A DNA stretch of 64,000 bases, from assembly GCA_044239865.1 (NCBI GenBank), contig JBIIAO010000001.1:124001-188000 (forward strand), given 5' to 3'. Position 1 is the stretch's first letter. Each line of letters starts with the position of its first letter. A program made the translations under genes and the position numbers. Positions 18,201 through 25,642 of the stretch are shown here, one piece after another. The notes under the pieces are model-generated. The model had not been told where the DNA came from, searched no databases, and saw nothing but the letters and a program-made list of their open reading frames with translations. Origin of the DNA: CAIZGX01 sp044239865. Its GTDB lineage: Bacteria; Bacteroidota; Bacteroidia; Flavobacteriales_D; Sanyastnellaceae.

Positions 18201-18479
18201 GGTGCAGGTGTAGACGGAAATGACGTAAGCTTATCGGTTTATCCAAATCCAACAACAAACACAGCATTCGTTAACTTGAATGTTACTTCAACAGTAAACC
18301 AAGCATATGTTCAAGTTTACAATGTAAACGGACAATTAGTGAAGAGTGTAAATGTTGGTCAATTAACCCCAGGATCACACAAAATTGATTTGGGAGTTGA
18401 ATCTCTTGCAACAGGAACATATGTAGTGAAAACGATTGCGGGTAACGCAAGCGGAACAGCTAAATTCATTAAGCAATAA
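15204..18479 (+). CDS. T9SS type A secreted protein with BNR/sortilin-like propeller
   Basis: 1091 residues. An N-terminal signal peptide is followed by a short pro-region. Residues about 85-500 and 760-970 carry sialidase/VPS10-like beta-propeller repeats (GGLYKSTNGGNNW, YRSTDQGASW, FKSIDGGNTF, WATNDGGTTW). The middle (about 560-760) is Thr/Asp-rich and unlike the rest. The last 75 residues form a T9SS type A sorting domain (LSVYPNPTTNTAFVNL ... GTYVVKTIAG ... KFIKQ), which directs export across the outer membrane and attachment to the surface. The ligand is unknown, with no catalytic motif seen. Codon use looks smoother than that of its neighbours, as in a highly expressed gene. A strong terminator follows. 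Confidence 0.92.
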   Translation: MKLKNLLLSSGVVLAATAAVVMVNNNGQRASFAPRNVQAEGYNESVDILKKLRGNLITGNFEVTDVVEMTAAVNDIDRLQGNRELNMSWWEMGPDNIGGRTRAILALTDNVIFAGSVTGGLYKSTNGGNNWSRVESLDTFGKVMSISSIDATEDGAIYVATGSQFESSGDGSGSSGAIGCGMYRSTDQGASWQLVPGTDPAEFTAGDNWAYINDVSADANIAGRIWIAGADGVGYWEPGMTAPNMSVSGIPNTGGHDIEWSTDGTVCYVGVSNGRIYRSLDGGTSFSQVGASSGMSNKQRTRISISRDDSNVAYVLYAQGGIMGGVYYTNDKGNSWSVKWPTGIDNVYEVFGENGQGYYDLALAVKPGDPGVCWVGGVTLWKAGANTQPEQIAANFDFGSSQYYVHSDIQTFEIAPNGDWFIGCDGGVFKSIDGGNTFTAINRGYNVTQFYGIAHGGGYAAMGGAQDNGTILIPGMENSNFNTISWQQGVSVGGGDGFDCEISNVTVPGVNVAFSSVYFGAISRFNAQGSGGEFYDDEVLAVIGDDGEAGSFFTTMRLFENTNDENSQQYVWLVNNRDFDLFSSVNGTDTTWLDTTLYTQNMTLPFPYRFPVGDTLNFWEVLDRPAVYSTTPLTADPNYPWLEAQALTSTVDSTICDTTIVGYQDVIDQITEQTVTIYWSDTIINPITGAQIIVNDSSIVVVGVDTTFINVPILDIQCTTTTWYYYAADQLENVREKWQVQDKFTSIFVTGFYGTEGLWMTRQALNFNTSPDWWKIGNAPGSGVKAYEFSKDGNTLYYSSWSGTLYRVTGFNQVWSVDDISNLTTQTLITNAGGTITSIACDANNTDHVVITVGGYGSVAGGKVRESFNATATTPTFTNIWYNTSPLNKMPIYSSIIDVSDPSGNTIVLGTEYGVWATNDGGTTWTHSSGVSSGIPAEPMAGASVGSLAYVPVFDLRQQQVGQRPYMNPENYGVIYAGTHGRGIFRSDDFFSVDVAENNGAGVDGNDVSLSVYPNPTTNTAFVNLNVTSTVNQAYVQVYNVNGQLVKSVNVGQLTPGSHKIDLGVESLATGTYVVKTIAGNASGTAKFIKQ

Positions 18480-18500
18480 GAAATTCCGAAAGGAAGGAAA

Positions 18501-18525
18501 GAGGCCCGTGAGGGCCTCTTTTTTT
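18501..18525 (+). terminator. Rho-independent terminator
   Basis: A perfect 7-bp stem GAGGCCC/GGGCCTC with a GTGA loop and a T7 tail, 21 bases after the T9SS cargo stop. It separates that gene from gapA. Confidence 0.93.
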
Positions 18526-18549
18526 GTGGGTGTTTTCTATTTAATGACT

Positions 18550-18557
18550 TACTTTCG
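18550..18557 (+). promoter_or_regulatory. gapA -7 box TACTTTCG
   Basis: TAnnTTTG with one change. It lies 23 bases before the gapA start and after the terminator of the previous gene. A TTG 23 bases upstream is a weak -33 candidate. Confidence 0.45.
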
Positions 18558-18580
18558 TTAGAAGCAACTGAGTTAAGGAA

Positions 18581-19573
18581 ATGAGCACATACAGAGCAGC
18601 AATAAACGGGTTTGGTAGGATAGGCAGAACTTTGCTCAAAGAAGCTTTGCGCAGAGATGAGTTGGAGATAGTTGCTGTGCATGACTTGGCAGATATGCAT
18701 ACATTGTTGCACTTGCTTAAATACGATTCAACACAAGGCATTTTTGAGATGTCAATTGAATCAGTTGATGAAAATACAGCAATTATTGGAGGAAGAACGA
18801 TTCGTTTTTTTCAGAACGTGTCGGAGTTTCCGTGGAACGAGATGAACGTTGATTTGGTTTTTGAATGTTCAGGAACCATGAAAACGGAAGCCCAATGTGA
18901 AAAACATATTTCTGACGGAGCTACTCGTGTTTTATTGTCGGCCCCTTCAGAAGATCAAATGCCCATGTGGATCGTTGGTGTGAACGACCATCAGATTAAT
19001 TTAGACAGAAGAATTATTTCTTGCGCTTCCTGCACGACAAATAATGCAGCACCCGTTATTCAATTGATAGACGATGCCTATGGTGTTGAGAGTTGCTATA
19101 TTTCAACTGTTCATTCGTACACCGGTGATCAAAAGCTGCACGATGCGCCGCACAAAGATTTACGCAGGGCAAGAGCAGCAGCGACATCTATTGTTCCAAC
19201 CACAACAGGTGCAGCCAGAGCATTAACCAAGGTATTTCCTCATTTGAGCGAACGTTTAGGCGGATGCGGTATTCGAGTGCCTGTTCCGAACGGATCACTA
19301 TCAGATTTGACCTTTATGGTAAGAAATAGAACTACAGCTAGTGAGGTCAATGAGCTTTTTGAAAAATGGGCAAACACACATCAGAGTATTCTTGAAGTGT
19401 CCAACGAACCTTTGGTTTCAAAAGATATTGTTGGAAACAAACACAGCTGCATTATTGATGCGGAACTGACTTCCGTGATTGGATATATGATTAAAGTTGT
19501 CGGATGGTACGACAACGAAATGGGATACAGTAACCGACTTTTAGACGCAGCACAAAAACTAAAAACACACTAA
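18581..19573 (+). CDS. gapA: Glyceraldehyde-3-phosphate dehydrogenase, type I
   Basis: 330 residues, normal length. It catalyses NAD-linked oxidation and phosphorylation of glyceraldehyde 3-phosphate. Rossmann motif NGFGRIGR at 10-17, catalytic Cys151 in SCTTN, base His178 and GWYDNEMGYS near the C-terminus are all present. The NAD-type Asp in VAVHDLAD and the Pro of KLHDAP suggest NAD preference. The active-site strand reads S-C-A-S-C-T-T-N-N, where the usual form is SNASCTTNC, so the Asn and the second Cys of the common motif are replaced. First gene of a four-gene run. Confidence 0.95.
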   Translation: MSTYRAAINGFGRIGRTLLKEALRRDELEIVAVHDLADMHTLLHLLKYDSTQGIFEMSIESVDENTAIIGGRTIRFFQNVSEFPWNEMNVDLVFECSGTMKTEAQCEKHISDGATRVLLSAPSEDQMPMWIVGVNDHQINLDRRIISCASCTTNNAAPVIQLIDDAYGVESCYISTVHSYTGDQKLHDAPHKDLRRARAAATSIVPTTTGAARALTKVFPHLSERLGGCGIRVPVPNGSLSDLTFMVRNRTTASEVNELFEKWANTHQSILEVSNEPLVSKDIVGNKHSCIIDAELTSVIGYMIKVVGWYDNEMGYSNRLLDAAQKLKTH

Positions 19574-20011
19574 ATGGAATTTTATCACTTCATATTGTAC
19601 GGCATGCTGGCTGTGGTGAAATTCGTCATTACGCCATTTACTATTTATGCCACAGGAAAGGAAAACATTCAATTTGGCGAAGTGGTTTTAACAACAGGGA
19701 CAGGCGCTGCTGTTGGTGTTTTGTTGTTTTATTATGGAGGAACTTATCTCTTTAAATGGACGAGTCATTTGAAGTCGAAAAAGAAAAAACCTGTTTTCAC
19801 GAAAGGAAGAAGAAGGATTGTTTTTATAAAGAATAAGTTTGGGCTTATCGGATTTATAGCTATTTCAGCAATAATTTCGGTGCCCATAACCTCATTGCTT
19901 GCAGCGAAGTTCTTTAAGCACAACCGATTTACGCCACTTTGGCTTATCTGTGGATTCATGGTTTGGTCTTTAATACTCTCCTCTGCGGCCTATTACATCA
20001 AAGGATTATAA
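19574..20011 (+). CDS. Small membrane protein
   Basis: 145 residues, starting directly after the gapA stop. Four hydrophobic segments are visible (about 5-25, 34-58, 86-112, 119-142), with a Lys/Arg-rich loop at 65-87 that would lie in the cytoplasm by the positive-inside rule. I recognise no family. The immediate adjacency to gapA and to the HAD gene (no gap on either side) means co-transcription. Confidence 0.75.
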   Translation: MEFYHFILYGMLAVVKFVITPFTIYATGKENIQFGEVVLTTGTGAAVGVLLFYYGGTYLFKWTSHLKSKKKKPVFTKGRRRIVFIKNKFGLIGFIAISAIISVPITSLLAAKFFKHNRFTPLWLICGFMVWSLILSSAAYYIKGL

Positions 20012-20743
20012 ATGAAAAAGTACAAGGTAATCCTTTGGGATTTAGACGGTACCCTTTGGGATTTAAATGGAAATACAACCATTGCTCTCACGCAGTTATT
20101 TCATCGATTTGAGTCGAGTAACTTCCGAAATATTTCGCTTGAACATTTCTTGAAATGCTATCCCAAACACAACGAAAGAGTTTGGGCTTTGTATCGCGAG
20201 GGGAAAATTGCGAAAGAAGATCTTCGGAACAAGCGTTTCATTGATTTATTTGATGAAGTGAATGCGGAGTATGATTTAGATTTTGTTGATTTATTCGCCA
20301 CGGAATTCCTAGCGGTGTGTCCGCGTTTACCGCATCTTATTGAAGGAGCTCGTGAAATTCTAGAGCAGACGAAGGGGAATTACACGCATGTGATCTTGAC
20401 CAATGGGTTTATCGAAGTGCAAGGATTTAAAATGGCTGCCGCTGAGATTGAGCATTATTTTTCTACGATTGTATACAGTGAAGAAGCGGGGGTACGAAAA
20501 CCACATGCTGCTATTTTTGAATTGGCCTTGCAGCGTGCTAATTGCAATGCAGAAGAAGCTTTGATGATAGGAGACGACTGGGATGCAGATATTTTAGGAG
20601 CACGAAATGCAGGAATAGATCAAGTTTTTTTTACCGCTACTGAAAAGCGTTTGGCAGAATTACACTTCGGGAAATCGGTACGACACAACTATGTTCCTAC
20701 CTTTACCATTGATACTTTGGATGAATTGAAAAATATAATTTAA
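20012..20743 (+). CDS. HAD-family phosphatase, YjjG-like
   Basis: 243 residues, cytoplasmic. All four HAD motifs are present: nucleophile Asp10 and Asp12 in DLDGT, Thr in ILTNGF, Lys in VRKPHAAIF, and GDDWDADILGARNAG. The helical cap after motif I and the family resemblance point to YjjG, a noncanonical pyrimidine nucleotide 5'-phosphatase. Other nucleotide or sugar phosphates remain possible. It starts right after the membrane gene stop. Confidence 0.85.
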   Translation: MKKYKVILWDLDGTLWDLNGNTTIALTQLFHRFESSNFRNISLEHFLKCYPKHNERVWALYREGKIAKEDLRNKRFIDLFDEVNAEYDLDFVDLFATEFLAVCPRLPHLIEGAREILEQTKGNYTHVILTNGFIEVQGFKMAAAEIEHYFSTIVYSEEAGVRKPHAAIFELALQRANCNAEEALMIGDDWDADILGARNAGIDQVFFTATEKRLAELHFGKSVRHNYVPTFTIDTLDELKNII

Positions 20744-20744
20744 T

Positions 20745-21062
20745 ATGGAAAACAACAACGAAACACCTCAACCGATAAGCATTGAATTAACTGAAAATAT
20801 AGCGGAAGGTACCTATTCGAATTTGGCTGTTATAACGCACAGCACCTCTGAGTTTGTACTTGATTTCATTCGTGTTATGCCGAATGTGCCAAAGGCAAAA
20901 GTTCAATCTAGAATCATAATGACTCCGCAACATGCGAAACGCTTAATGAAAGCATTGCAAGAAAATATTTCTAAGTTCGAAGTTCAGAATGGAGTAATTA
21001 AGGAAGGCGTTTCCGATGTACAATTTCCAATGACCTTCGGCGGACCTCAGGGGCAAGCTTAA
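20745..21062 (+). CDS. DUF3467 protein
   Basis: 105 residues. It matches the small DUF3467 family of Bacteroidetes and others: an acidic N-terminus, then GTYSNLAVITHSTSEFVLDF and a PKAKVQSRIIMTPQHAKRL core. No signal peptide. Function unknown. It is the last gene of the gapA run, one base after the HAD gene, and its end overlaps the convergent dihydroorotase-like gene by four bases. Confidence 0.85.
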   Translation: MENNNETPQPISIELTENIAEGTYSNLAVITHSTSEFVLDFIRVMPNVPKAKVQSRIIMTPQHAKRLMKALQENISKFEVQNGVIKEGVSDVQFPMTFGGPQGQA

Positions 21063-22297
21063 GCGAAGAGAGGCATTATTGCTCCTTGTAGTTCCGTGTT
21101 GAAAAACGGCGTATTTTTTCCTCGCGATTGCCAATTGCTGTTTAAGACTTTCGTCGTGCCTTTGGTTGAAATGAGCGTAAGACGAGCAGGTTGCCCAATT
21201 TCCATTTGAATAGGAGGAATGTTCGCTGAAAATTCTGCGCCAATAGTGAATTTTTCTATCAGCGTTTCAATGGGCACTTCGTTTTTCACCGCACTGAATA
21301 TGGTTTGAAAGGAAATTTCAATTCCGCTTATTCCGAAGTTGGCGTATTCAAACTCGAGCTCTTTGTTCTCTATGACCAAAGGCGTATGCTGGCTTTCTAT
21401 GGCGTCAATGGTCCCGTCAACAAGTCCATTTATTAGAGTTTTTCTATCTGCATTGCTGCGGAATGGGGGCCATGTTTTTTTGTTGCTGTCATAGTCAATC
21501 ATATCTTCATGCGTGAAGGAAAGTTGGTGAGCTGCAATAGAGCACGTCACTTGCAAATCATCTTTTTTCGCTTTGCGAATCATTTCAATTCCCTTCGCGG
21601 TGGAGATACTATAAAAGTGAAGGCTTCCGCCGGTGTATTTCAATAATGCAAGATCACGCTGAATTCTCAGCGTTTCACTCAATTCACTTGCACCCTTCAA
21701 TCCCATTTTCACACTCGTTTTTCCTTCGTGCATTTGCGCTTTAGGATGCACCGAATAATCATTCGGTGCAACGAAGATTCGTGTGTTCGTTTGCTTCGAA
21801 TACTCAAGTGCGCGCATCATGAGTTCAGTAGATACTGCATGCTCATCCTCTGTAAATCCGACAGCACCAGCTTTTTGAAGTTCAGCAAATTCGGTGAGTT
21901 GTTTTCCTTTCATATCTTTTGAAAGAGACCCTAGAGGTAATATTTGAAAGGACAGTGTGTTTTCTTTGGTTAGAAACTGAACAGCGCCTTGATTGTCTGT
22001 CACTGGCATAAGAGAAGGCATCAAACAAACGCGTGTGAATCCCCCTTTTTTCGCAGCGGCAATGCCACTGCGCAATGTTTCGTTTTGTTCAAATCCAGGT
22101 TCCCCAAAATTGGCTCGAAGATCTGTAAAGGCAACGGATAGAATATGGTCTTTTCCTGCTATGATTTTTGATTTTCCAACGGGTAGATTTTTACCGATGG
22201 CTGAAATAATGCCATTGGTTAATTCTACATCCATAATCTTTAAATGATGCTTCGAAAGAGGCGAAAAGAGTTTGGCGTTTTGAATCAGTGTTTTCAT
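21059..22297 (-). CDS. Dihydroorotase homologue, probably catalytically inactive
   Basis: 412 residues from the Met at 22297, whose ATG overlaps the preceding stop as ATGA. The frame is intact and the amidohydrolase barrel is recognisable, but the key residues are changed. The metal motif D-x-H-x-H-x-R-E-P-G reads D-L-R-A-N-F-G-E-P-G. The usual T-P-H-H-L reads A-A-H-Q-L. The catalytic A-T-D-H-A-P-H reads E-S-Q-H-T-P-L. This matches the inactive PyrX-type homologues known to partner aspartate transcarbamoylase in some bacteria. Whether it does so here is inference. pyrB is not in the window. Confidence 0.85.
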   Translation of the reverse strand: MKTLIQNAKLFSPLSKHHLKIMDVELTNGIISAIGKNLPVGKSKIIAGKDHILSVAFTDLRANFGEPGFEQNETLRSGIAAAKKGGFTRVCLMPSLMPVTDNQGAVQFLTKENTLSFQILPLGSLSKDMKGKQLTEFAELQKAGAVGFTEDEHAVSTELMMRALEYSKQTNTRIFVAPNDYSVHPKAQMHEGKTSVKMGLKGASELSETLRIQRDLALLKYTGGSLHFYSISTAKGIEMIRKAKKDDLQVTCSIAAHQLSFTHEDMIDYDSNKKTWPPFRSNADRKTLINGLVDGTIDAIESQHTPLVIENKELEFEYANFGISGIEISFQTIFSAVKNEVPIETLIEKFTIGAEFSANIPPIQMEIGQPARLTLISTKGTTKVLNSNWQSRGKNTPFFNTELQGAIMPLFA

Positions 22298-24339
22298 ATT
22301 TTCGATTTCCATATTTTAATGAATACGATTTCCAATGCAATAAACAACAGCGCTGCGTAGATTAAATATTTCCACAATGAAATGCCTCCACCTAATTCAG
22401 TGGCAAGCGCTTGAAGCATTTCCGGGTCGGCATCTTTTACAGAGAAATTATTCAGTCCAATTTGTTGCGCCAGTTTCATGAGCTCATCAGCATCAATCAA
22501 TTCGACATTGCTTTCGGTGTTGTTGAAGTTCATAGCCAAGGGCATAACATTTACTCCATTTTCTTTCACAACATAAAAGCCAGCGTCATTCATTTCAATG
22601 GGAAGAAAAACATCTGTTTCTCCGCCGAGGCTTCGCGATTGTGCAATGAATGTTTTGGAATTGTTTGTTCCGCTTATCTCGAAAAGTCCTTCCGCCGAAG
22701 TTGGCGTTTGACTTAAGGTTAGGTAGGATTCTTTTCCTAATTGATAGTACAAAGCTTGCACTTCAGCGCTTGTCTCTGCTGCACGAAGCAAGCTTACTGG
22801 AAACAACGCGTGCGACAGAAATGTGCTTTCTGTTTTTAGACTAGTTACGGATGAGACAAACAACCTTCCTTTTCCATGGTTTGTCTGTGCAAGCAATGGA
22901 GAATTATCTTGAAATGAAATTAAAGGAATGGATTTAAAATTACCATTATTCAGCGGAAAGTGCAAAGTTGCCGATGGAAGTGAGGCGTTGTTTTGAAGCT
23001 TTTCAAAAGCAGGGCTGTAGAATGGATTGCTTAGATCAACCATGTTTGCTGCTAATGCTGTATTCGATTTTGCACCGAGCTGAACACTATTGCACCGTCC
23101 TAGAAAATTGTTGTAGCTCAATAAGTCTGAAAGCGTATGCGGAATGATAAAGACGGATCCCCCTTGGTCGATGTAACTTGAAAGGTCACCAATTAGTTGA
23201 GGAGAAAGTGTTTGAATTCCTTGAACGATAACGAAGTTAGAAGATTGAATTGCTTCTGTATTTATTGAAGTTTCATTGATAGTGCTGAAATTGTATTGCG
23301 GGTCGTTATCGAAAAGTTGAGCCACGTTTTGTTGTTCGCTTCCAACTAGATTCAGGATATTAATTTTTTCTGAAATGGAATACGCGAAATAATGAACGTC
23401 GTCGAAGACGAGAGGGAAATCGTTTATTCTAACGCTGCCGTAATGAAATCCCGTTTGAGTTGTGCTGAAAGCAATTGGAACTGTTACAATGCCCTTGGGC
23501 GGGAGAGTAACCCCACTTACTGCTTTTTGTAATCCATCAAGTTCAAGACTGAGGGGAGCATTTTCAATAAGTTCAGCGCTGTGGTTTTGAATCACAACGA
23601 GCAATGTGTCCGAGTTGTTTAAAATTCGCTGCGGAGTTGAAAAGTAAAGGGAGTCAATACTTAAGTTTTTCTGAACTTCTCTTGTTGCAGGAATGGCAGT
23701 GATGATTTCATTTTCGGCATTTGGAATTTCTTGAATTTCACTGGTGTTTCGTTGAAAATCTGAAAGCCAATAATACAGGTGTATGTCAGCAGCGGATTTA
23801 TTCATTAGGTCTCGCTGACGTTCGAAAACAGCGCTGATTTGTTTTGTCTCTGGGCTGAAAGAGATGCTTTGAATCGATTGGAGCGCTTCATCTTTAGAAA
23901 GAAGACGCTGATCTCCGCCTTTGAAATTATTTGAAATGATTTGGAATCGATCGTTGTTGGAAAAAGAACTAACTAATGCAGTTGCCTTTTGTTTGGAAAT
24001 TTCCAAAAATGAAACACCCGCTTCTTGGCCCTGCATACTTAGACTGTTATCTATATAGACACTTACCGCACGAACCCCATTCATCTTTTCGCTTTGTGCT
24101 GTGGGAAAAAACGGTTGAGCAAAGGCTAGAATGATTCCGGTGAAAGCGAGCATTCGACAAATTAGAATAATTAGATGTCTGATTTTTGAAGACTTCGTGG
24201 TTTCCGATTTGACTTCTTTGAGGAAAGAAATGTTGGAAAAGGCAATTTTTTTATACCTACGAAAATTAAAGAGGTGAATTAGAACCGGAACGGCTAGAGC
24301 AGTAAGGGCCCAAAGTATTTCGGGATGTACGAATTGCAT
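22294..24339 (-). CDS. BatA-type membrane protein with VWA-like domain
   Basis: 681 residues from the Met at 24339. The open frame extends to 24429 but the promoter box at 24349-24356 lies inside that extension. The N-terminus is the BatA domain (F-V-H-P-E-I-L-W-A-L, a helix, then LIHLFNFRRYKKIAFSN) with a second helix at about 57-77. A von Willebrand A-like domain with D-N-S-L-S-M follows. A glutamine-amidotransferase-like region lies near 360-420. One C-terminal helix ends the protein. The family is common in Bacteroidetes. The role is probably in the envelope, but the ligand is unknown. Confidence 0.85.
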   Translation of the reverse strand: MQFVHPEILWALTALAVPVLIHLFNFRRYKKIAFSNISFLKEVKSETTKSSKIRHLIILICRMLAFTGIILAFAQPFFPTAQSEKMNGVRAVSVYIDNSLSMQGQEAGVSFLEISKQKATALVSSFSNNDRFQIISNNFKGGDQRLLSKDEALQSIQSISFSPETKQISAVFERQRDLMNKSAADIHLYYWLSDFQRNTSEIQEIPNAENEIITAIPATREVQKNLSIDSLYFSTPQRILNNSDTLLVVIQNHSAELIENAPLSLELDGLQKAVSGVTLPPKGIVTVPIAFSTTQTGFHYGSVRINDFPLVFDDVHYFAYSISEKINILNLVGSEQQNVAQLFDNDPQYNFSTINETSINTEAIQSSNFVIVQGIQTLSPQLIGDLSSYIDQGGSVFIIPHTLSDLLSYNNFLGRCNSVQLGAKSNTALAANMVDLSNPFYSPAFEKLQNNASLPSATLHFPLNNGNFKSIPLISFQDNSPLLAQTNHGKGRLFVSSVTSLKTESTFLSHALFPVSLLRAAETSAEVQALYYQLGKESYLTLSQTPTSAEGLFEISGTNNSKTFIAQSRSLGGETDVFLPIEMNDAGFYVVKENGVNVMPLAMNFNNTESNVELIDADELMKLAQQIGLNNFSVKDADPEMLQALATELGGGISLWKYLIYAALLFIALEIVFIKIWKSKI

Positions 24340-24348
24340 TTCGAAGCT

Positions 24349-24356
24349 CAAAGATA
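24349..24356 (-). promoter_or_regulatory. -7 box TATCTTTG of the BatA-type gene
   Basis: A perfect TAnnTTTG on the minus strand, nine bases before the ATG at 24339. It forms a divergent pair with the box at 24371. Confidence 0.5.
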
Positions 24357-24370
24357 GCGCATAGATGTCG

Positions 24371-24378
24371 TATTTTCG
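24371..24378 (+). promoter_or_regulatory. -7 box TATTTTCG, 4 bases from ATG
   Basis: TAnnTTyG ending four bases before the ATG at 24383. It supports that start over the Met at 24365, which would lie upstream of the box. Confidence 0.45.
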
Positions 24379-24382
24379 GCAA

Positions 24383-25639
24383 ATGGAAAAGAAACACCCC
24401 GAGTCATGGATGATGAGCCATGGGTACAACCCGAAATGGAGCGAAGGATCAGTGAAGCCTCCGATATTTCAAACATCGACTTTTGTGTTCAATACCGCTG
24501 CAGAGGGTAAGCGTTTTTTCGCTTTAGCTTACGGGAAAGATACAATGGCTGAAGGAGAACAATTGGGACTTATTTATAGCCGCCTAAACAATCCAAATCT
24601 TCAGATTTTAGAGGAGCGTTTGGCTCTGTGGGAAGGTGCAGATGAGGCAGCTACATTTGAAAGTGGCATGAGCGCTATAGCAACAACCATGTTGACTTAT
24701 TTGCGTCCAGGAGATATTTTAGTTTGCAGTCATCCCACCTATGGAGGAACACACCATTTCATTCACCAAGTATTAATTGATTTTGGAATTCAATGGGAGT
24801 CTTTCGGTCCGAATGATTCTCTTGATGAGTTGTATGATCGTCTTCATTCAGAAAATAAATTGAATCGCGTGAAAATGGTTTTCACAGAAACACCTGCGAA
24901 TCCTACGAACCACTTGTTTGATTTGAAGGCCATACAAGAGTTCAGAAATAAAATTGAAGCCACCTCAGGAAACAAAGTTTTATACGCCGTTGACAACACA
25001 TACATGGGGCCTATTTGGCAGAAGCCAATGGAGTGGGGAGCAGATGTGGTATGCTACAGTGCTACGAAGTATTTGAGTGGTCACAGCGATTTAATAGCTG
25101 GTGTTACGGTTGGAAAGAAAGAGCACATAACTGCAATAAAAACATTACGTACATTTTTAGGCAACATGATCGCGCCTTACACCGCTTGGTTGCTCACACG
25201 CAGCATTGAGACTCTAAAGATAAGAATGGATCAACAGACGAAGAATGCTGTTGATGTTGTTGAATTTTTATTGAATCACCCGAAAGTAGATCATGTTTGT
25301 TTTCCGGGATTACCGACAAACTCGCCTCAGCAAATTGCAATTTATAAGGAGCAATGTAAGGCCCCAGGTGCAATGATTGGCTTTACGGTTCGCGGCGGAG
25401 AAGAAGAGGCATTTAAAGTACTCGATAGCTGCAAACTCATTAAGTTAGCGGTAAGCTTGGGAAGTAACGAGAGCTTGGCCCAACATCCATTTTCCATGAC
25501 GCACGCAGACGTTCCAGATGAAGATAAAATTGGAATGGGTATTACTGAAGGAATGATTCGCTTGAGTGTTGGAATCGAAAATTCTGAAGATATAATTGCG
25601 GACTTGGCTCAGGCTTTGTATTTTTTAAAAAAATATTGA
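24383..25639 (+). CDS. Cys/Met-metabolism PLP enzyme (cystathionine gamma-synthase / methionine gamma-lyase family)
   Basis: 418 residues from the Met at 24383. The first residues resemble other members (ESWMMSHGYNPKWSEG, KPPIFQTSTF). PLP-binding Lys229 lies in YSATKYLSGHSD. Y-S-R-L-N-N-P and VDNTYMGP are further family signatures. The fold is the type I aminotransferase-like gamma family that cleaves or forms C-S bonds in cystathionine, methionine or homocysteine. The exact reaction cannot be read from the sequence. The secreted-protein gene at 25643 follows after three bases. Confidence 0.88.
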   Translation: MEKKHPESWMMSHGYNPKWSEGSVKPPIFQTSTFVFNTAAEGKRFFALAYGKDTMAEGEQLGLIYSRLNNPNLQILEERLALWEGADEAATFESGMSAIATTMLTYLRPGDILVCSHPTYGGTHHFIHQVLIDFGIQWESFGPNDSLDELYDRLHSENKLNRVKMVFTETPANPTNHLFDLKAIQEFRNKIEATSGNKVLYAVDNTYMGPIWQKPMEWGADVVCYSATKYLSGHSDLIAGVTVGKKEHITAIKTLRTFLGNMIAPYTAWLLTRSIETLKIRMDQQTKNAVDVVEFLLNHPKVDHVCFPGLPTNSPQQIAIYKEQCKAPGAMIGFTVRGGEEEAFKVLDSCKLIKLAVSLGSNESLAQHPFSMTHADVPDEDKIGMGITEGMIRLSVGIENSEDIIADLAQALYFLKKY

Positions 25640-25642
25640 TAA

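Noticed and set aside
21059..22297. Pseudogene call for the dihydroorotase homologue
   Set aside because: The frame is full length with no stop or shift, and the substitutions are confined to active-site motifs, which fits a maintained inactive homologue.
24340..24429. N-terminal extension of the BatA-type protein
   Set aside because: The extension has no family resemblance, overlaps the divergent PLP gene and contains the promoter box. The start at 24339 gives the standard BatA N-terminus.
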